Both the position numbers and the translations under genes were made by a program. Shown piece after piece: positions 36,601-38,638 of a DNA stretch of 38,638 bases (positions are counted from its first letter, which is position 1; every line of letters starts with the position of its first letter). Under the pieces are notes generated by a model. It had not been told where the DNA came from. It made no database searches and saw only the letters and a list, made by a program, of their open reading frames with translations. Origin of the DNA: Acidovorax sp. (GTDB taxonomy: Bacteria > Pseudomonadota > Gammaproteobacteria > Burkholderiales > Burkholderiaceae_C); the NCBI RefSeq assembly GCF_027492855.1, contig NZ_JAPUDY010000101.1:1-38638 (forward strand). The letters are read 5' to 3'.

Positions 36601-36869
36601 ACTTAGCGCAATGGCCTGATGCCCAGGCGGTGCTAGTAGCCATCCGCAAGCTCGGCTACGCGATCCCCGAGGCTGGCGACGCCATCGCGACGCTGCGCAA
36701 GGCGCGCGGCACCATTCGCGCCGTGCAGACGCGCTTCAATCAACTCGGAGCCGCCGAGGTCGTTGGGCGGCCGCTTACCATCGACGGCGATCCCGGTCCG
36801 TGCACTCTGCGCGCACTAAGCTACTTCACCGCTCTCCTCCACGACGGGAAGTGGCCCGGAGTCGGATAG
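33687..36869 (+). CDS. Giant uncharacterised protein with C-terminal peptidoglycan-binding-like domain
   Basis: A 1060-residue protein without signal peptide or clear membrane helix. Layout: an alpha-helical N region (1-234); a Pro/Ala linker (about 235-252, PPPAPAAPAPP); a mixed region (to 374); a conserved-looking core (about 375-580) with LLRYDAGEVAHIENVLVG, charged Glu/Thr-rich coil, VTITASYGPVSVSANTRF, then IYRWVDKVYRARVHVYGKR and EFMVPEPAS; a long helix (about 726-765, YRDYLASQRQAELNLEVS); and a C-terminal block TIRAVQTRFNQLG then LTIDGDPGPCTLRAL, like PG_binding_1 domains. AGGAG lies 7 nt before the chosen ATG; an earlier GTG at 33639 lacks one. I believe the core occurs in uncharacterised proteins elsewhere, from memory only. 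It pairs with the next gene, 7 bp on. Confidence 0.85.
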   Translation: MVNAIVSSDTFKFLDIRSEKRRSAEDRRFTIDRSDLKFPQTDFEKALVALKRTGGSYAKEMSTAAGMQFLPIDQAFVDRVTAVTRLLGDRSLTPEQAASNIVALIPRAADIQAQLINPAAAVWDRYVACVIAQSVGSDKPDQQDGALAEAIRAAALLFLLREQGDADVHPSCFLMGSIRIGPDLVDVEQLRRDCKAEGRGKGDDTARLSQDSAVEEVVQLELALGELRNFLTTWSAAPPPAPAAPAPPVAADAVITKTFPGDLASIPNAVVSASTQALLTRDYGGTAGVNSIDGVDLPRTIARIDQRLRDAGEPLFALASSQDIASATQQMRLLGQELARSKSCSLDPAKVARLPLLLPTPILGPVLVGGTSAPSSIRALGVGDLKIVKQTLLRYDAGEVAHIENVLVGQSKERLHSVKQSTEETLFVSTERSASVEKDLQSTDRFELAEETQNTIKQERANETGVTITASYGPVSVSANTRFNDSSSQEQSSKVSRKFARETVNRSVEKVEQKVREERTRRTTLQVEETNRYTQEAKTKNIVGIYRWVDKVYRARVHVYGKRMMLEFMVPEPASVFLRSRTFRPDDPGAVTPPDALAFGPNDITRYNYTGLAARYGAEVEAPPPPLREMHMTLRSNTDTQPSKIEITEGWVAIRASGSAAWLAQPNGWLMLQVGHAQWEGGAPSWPPQSLGDVSGEIPVAVTTNRISAYNVMASVVAVPTPRLEEKWRLDTYKAIRTAYELRLSEYRDYLASQRQAELNLEVSQDAESRAIERRELQRSCIELLTQQHFDTLGAITNNPNSGWPEIDFAKAAAQGERVGYFQQSFEWEQMTYIFYPYFWGRQSEWKAMLASSGGDALFGRFLAAGFARVVVPVKPAHESDVAYFLATGRLWQGSEPPTIGDPRYVDILDEIKESLDAPDEGSPEGEPWQFKIPTSLVLLDESEKLPSWPEQPGGLGTFTPSTATCDGVPYNLAQWPDAQAVLVAIRKLGYAIPEAGDAIATLRKARGTIRAVQTRFNQLGAAEVVGRPLTIDGDPGPCTLRALSYFTALLHDGKWPGVG

Positions 36870-36876
36870 GCGTTTG

Positions 36877-37968
36877 ATGCGCCGCTACTTGTTCTGCGCG
36901 GGGATGGATTACTTCCATCCGACATCCCGCGAATACCCAACCTACGCCGACCGCCGCGCGGCGCAGTTGGCAAAGGCTGCGCCGCGCGGCGAGGCGCTGC
37001 GGTTCGACATCTTCGACATGGCGCGCGGCACCAGGACCATCCGTCGCGTGGCCTGGAGCAACGGCAAACCCCGGGAGTCGCGGGAAGAGCTGAAGGTCGC
37101 GCGCCCGGTCGACGTTGCACGTGATATGGTGAAGGGTCAGACAACGCCGCACGGCGTTATGCACGTACTCAAAGATGGCCGATTCGACCTGATGTCGATC
37201 ACTCAGGTCTACGAGGCCGGGATCGGGATTGGTACTGACGAACCGGGTACGTTGCACGAGTTCAGCATCTTTTCGCATTCTTACGAGAATGGACCGATCC
37301 TGCTCAACAGCAACGATGACCGCCTGTTAGCCGTGCCGCCTCGCGGCGCCACAGCGGCACAGGCGAGGGCGCTGAAGATAAGAGGGTTGATGCGCGATCC
37401 CGACGACAAGGATTGCCGCGCGCAATATGACTTCGCAGCCCCAACGATGGACGAGGCGGAGTTGGCCGCTTTCCACCAAGCCTTCGCCAAGGCTGGCCGA
37501 TGCTGGGTCTGGGGCTGTACGTTCGAGTACGAGGCCAACACGCTGCTGAGTGTGTTCCGCCGCGCGTTGGGGGACCGAAAGGACTTCGCTAAGGACCCAA
37601 CGATCGTTGTCAAGCTGCGGACGAGCGAGGAAGTCGAAGGTGTCCTGGCATTCAATACCTGGCTTCGTCTCGACCCTGCCGTACTGCGACGCAAGCTCCA
37701 GTTCAATATCGGCTATTCCGCGCTCAAGCAATTGATGTGGCGCAAGCTCACGTCGACCTACCCCTATGCCGCCGCAGTTGGCCTGCGGGTCCCAGTCATT
37801 GGCGCCGCCTATGGCACTTTCGCCGAGCCGGAGGGGACTCAAGGGCTGATGCGCGTCAGTGGTAAGACCAGTGCCAACGTAACCTTCTACAAACAGCACT
37901 TTGGCATGAAGATTGACCCGGAGCGTCGCAATTACTTCGTCTTCACCCACGACATGAAGCCGCAATGA
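36877..37968 (+). CDS. Uncharacterised partner of the giant protein
   Basis: A 363-residue soluble protein starting MRRYLFCAGMDYFHPTSREY; no signal peptide is seen. A striking block, GTLHEFSIFSHSYENGPILL (about residues 123-142), has two His, two Ser and a GPIL turn and could be a catalytic or binding site. The second half has DEAELAAFHQAFAKAGRCWV and WGCTFEYEAN, with Cys and Trp close together. AGG lies 6 nt before the ATG, which itself is 7 bp after the stop of the giant gene, so the two form an operon. I do not recognise the family. A secreted-effector, enzyme or defence role cannot be chosen from sequence. Confidence 0.82.
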   Translation: MRRYLFCAGMDYFHPTSREYPTYADRRAAQLAKAAPRGEALRFDIFDMARGTRTIRRVAWSNGKPRESREELKVARPVDVARDMVKGQTTPHGVMHVLKDGRFDLMSITQVYEAGIGIGTDEPGTLHEFSIFSHSYENGPILLNSNDDRLLAVPPRGATAAQARALKIRGLMRDPDDKDCRAQYDFAAPTMDEAELAAFHQAFAKAGRCWVWGCTFEYEANTLLSVFRRALGDRKDFAKDPTIVVKLRTSEEVEGVLAFNTWLRLDPAVLRRKLQFNIGYSALKQLMWRKLTSTYPYAAAVGLRVPVIGAAYGTFAEPEGTQGLMRVSGKTSANVTFYKQHFGMKIDPERRNYFVFTHDMKPQ

Positions 37969-38366
37969 GCGCGGGTTACCGCGTTATGCACGGCAAAGGG
38001 CATTACAAGAAGCCAACATGCGCATGATAGAGCGACAAGCTGGATCGAGTTGGGAACCATCGTTGGCTGACGGCAGAAGCGGGTGTCAGGCTAACCGCGA
38101 ACGGCAGAAATCAGCCTGAAGGCGCCGCGCGCGGAGCTGGCTCTGCAGCGGTTGCTGCCGGTCGCCCGGCCCCTTTGCCAACTTACGCTAACTGCCATCA
38201 AGCAGTCGCTGGATCCGGCTACGTTGGGCGGCACGATAGTCAGCTATTTGGTATGCAGCGGCCGAAGGACTTGAGCGTGGTGCAGCACAGCCGACGTTGA
38301 GCGGCCCTGGCTGCGGCTCATAGACTATCTGTAGCCAGCCCGTTCAACTGCACCAGGAGCGCCCCC
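37969..38366. other. 398-bp non-coding stretch in the island
   Basis: No open frame with a ribosome-binding site, and no convincing terminator or RNA gene. It has the look of degraded mobile DNA with no trace I can assign. Confidence 0.45.
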
Positions 38367-38588
38367 TTGACCTCGCCATTTGACAGCCAGATTCTCGACA
38401 GCAAGACCAGCAACGCACTCACCAATTCGGCCACGTTCGCGATGTCGCTGGGCGCGAGGGAGCTTTTCCACACCAACTTTCTCGGGTTCCTGCTGGAGTC
38501 CGACCGCGACGAACTGAAAGGCCTTCAAGTCGCTTTGCGTCAGGCACTGAGCTTCGAGGTGGCCCAAGGTGAATCGCCCCGGTTTTGA
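38367..38588 (+). pseudogene. PD-(D/E)XK-like nuclease gene, truncated by an IS3-family end
   Basis: Only the first 73 codons remain, from MTSPFDSQILDSKTSNALTN to GESPRF. The block GARELFHTNFLGFLLESDRD resembles the N-terminal E-L-F-H-x-N-F-L motif of PD-(D/E)XK nuclease-superfamily proteins, often in defence or restriction loci. The catalytic PD...EXK part is missing. The stop TGA (38586-38588) is the first three bases of the inserted element, so the gene was broken by transposition. CAGGAGCG precedes the start. The nuclease family call rests on a short motif. Confidence 0.6.
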
Positions 38589-38638
38589 ACTGACCCCCAG
38601 AAGTTGGACAAACTTCAAGGGGTTTCATGAAGAAGTAT
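38586..38638 (+). mobile_element. Left end of an IS3-family insertion sequence
   Basis: TGAACTGACCCCCAGAAGTT then GGACA matches the terminal inverted repeat style of IS3-family elements, and ATGAAGAAGTAT (M-K-K-Y) at 38627-38638, preceded by AAGGGG, is the start of a typical OrfA transposase. Only 53 bp lie in the window; the rest runs off the right edge. Confidence 0.75.

Overview
The window looks like a chromosomal segment of a Comamonadaceae-type betaproteobacterium (Acidovorax-like). The grounds are high G+C, the order thrS-infC-rpmI-rplT-pheS-pheT-ihfA-merR-tRNA-Pro, and many copies of a short palindromic element with the core TAGCGCTTG-N5-CAAGCGCTA. Species assignment is inference; no database was searched.

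Region 1 (1-3.5 kb) holds rRNA methyltransferase rlmD, a small lipoprotein, a Bax-inhibitor-1/YccA membrane protein and a GlcG/HbpS-like protein. Region 2 (3.6-10.9 kb, all minus strand) is an iron-acquisition cluster: hemP, exbD-exbB-tonB, an overlapping 24-residue membrane micro-ORF, bfd, an FMN-dependent alpha-hydroxy-acid oxidase, a PiuC-type dioxygenase and a TonB-dependent siderophore receptor. Fur-box-like palindromes stand before hemP, bfd and the receptor. The receptor binds ferric siderophore, TonB-ExbBD energises it, and Bfd and HemP handle iron and haem inside the cell. Region 3 (10.9-15.2 kb) has a SWIB-domain protein, an RraA-family protein, an EamA exporter, a gamma-glutamylcyclotransferase-like protein and isocitrate lyase, the last with inverted repeats upstream.

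Region 4 (15.2-23.6 kb) is the translation operon. thrS is preceded by what looks like a complete attenuator: a 13-codon Thr-rich leader peptide, mutually exclusive hairpins and an intrinsic terminator. infC appears to start at ATC. The operon continues through rpmI, rplT, pheS, pheT, ihfA and a MerR-like gene, followed by tRNA-Pro(GGG). Region 5 (23.6-30.6 kb) has an SSB-like gene, a Cys-rich exported protein and a cusCBA Cu(I)/Ag(I) efflux operon, with a CusF-like domain fused to the end of CusB.

Region 6 (30.67 kb to the right edge) is the left part of a genomic island. It begins at a displaced 3' half of tRNA-Thr(CGT), followed at once by a tyrosine integrase. It then carries a six-helix membrane protein, an uncharacterised two-gene unit (1060 aa plus 363 aa), and the first 73 codons of a PD-(D/E)XK-like nuclease gene cut by the end of an IS3-family element that runs off the window. 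The two-gene unit is the best candidate for an undescribed system; the thrS attenuator is the best-supported regulatory discovery.
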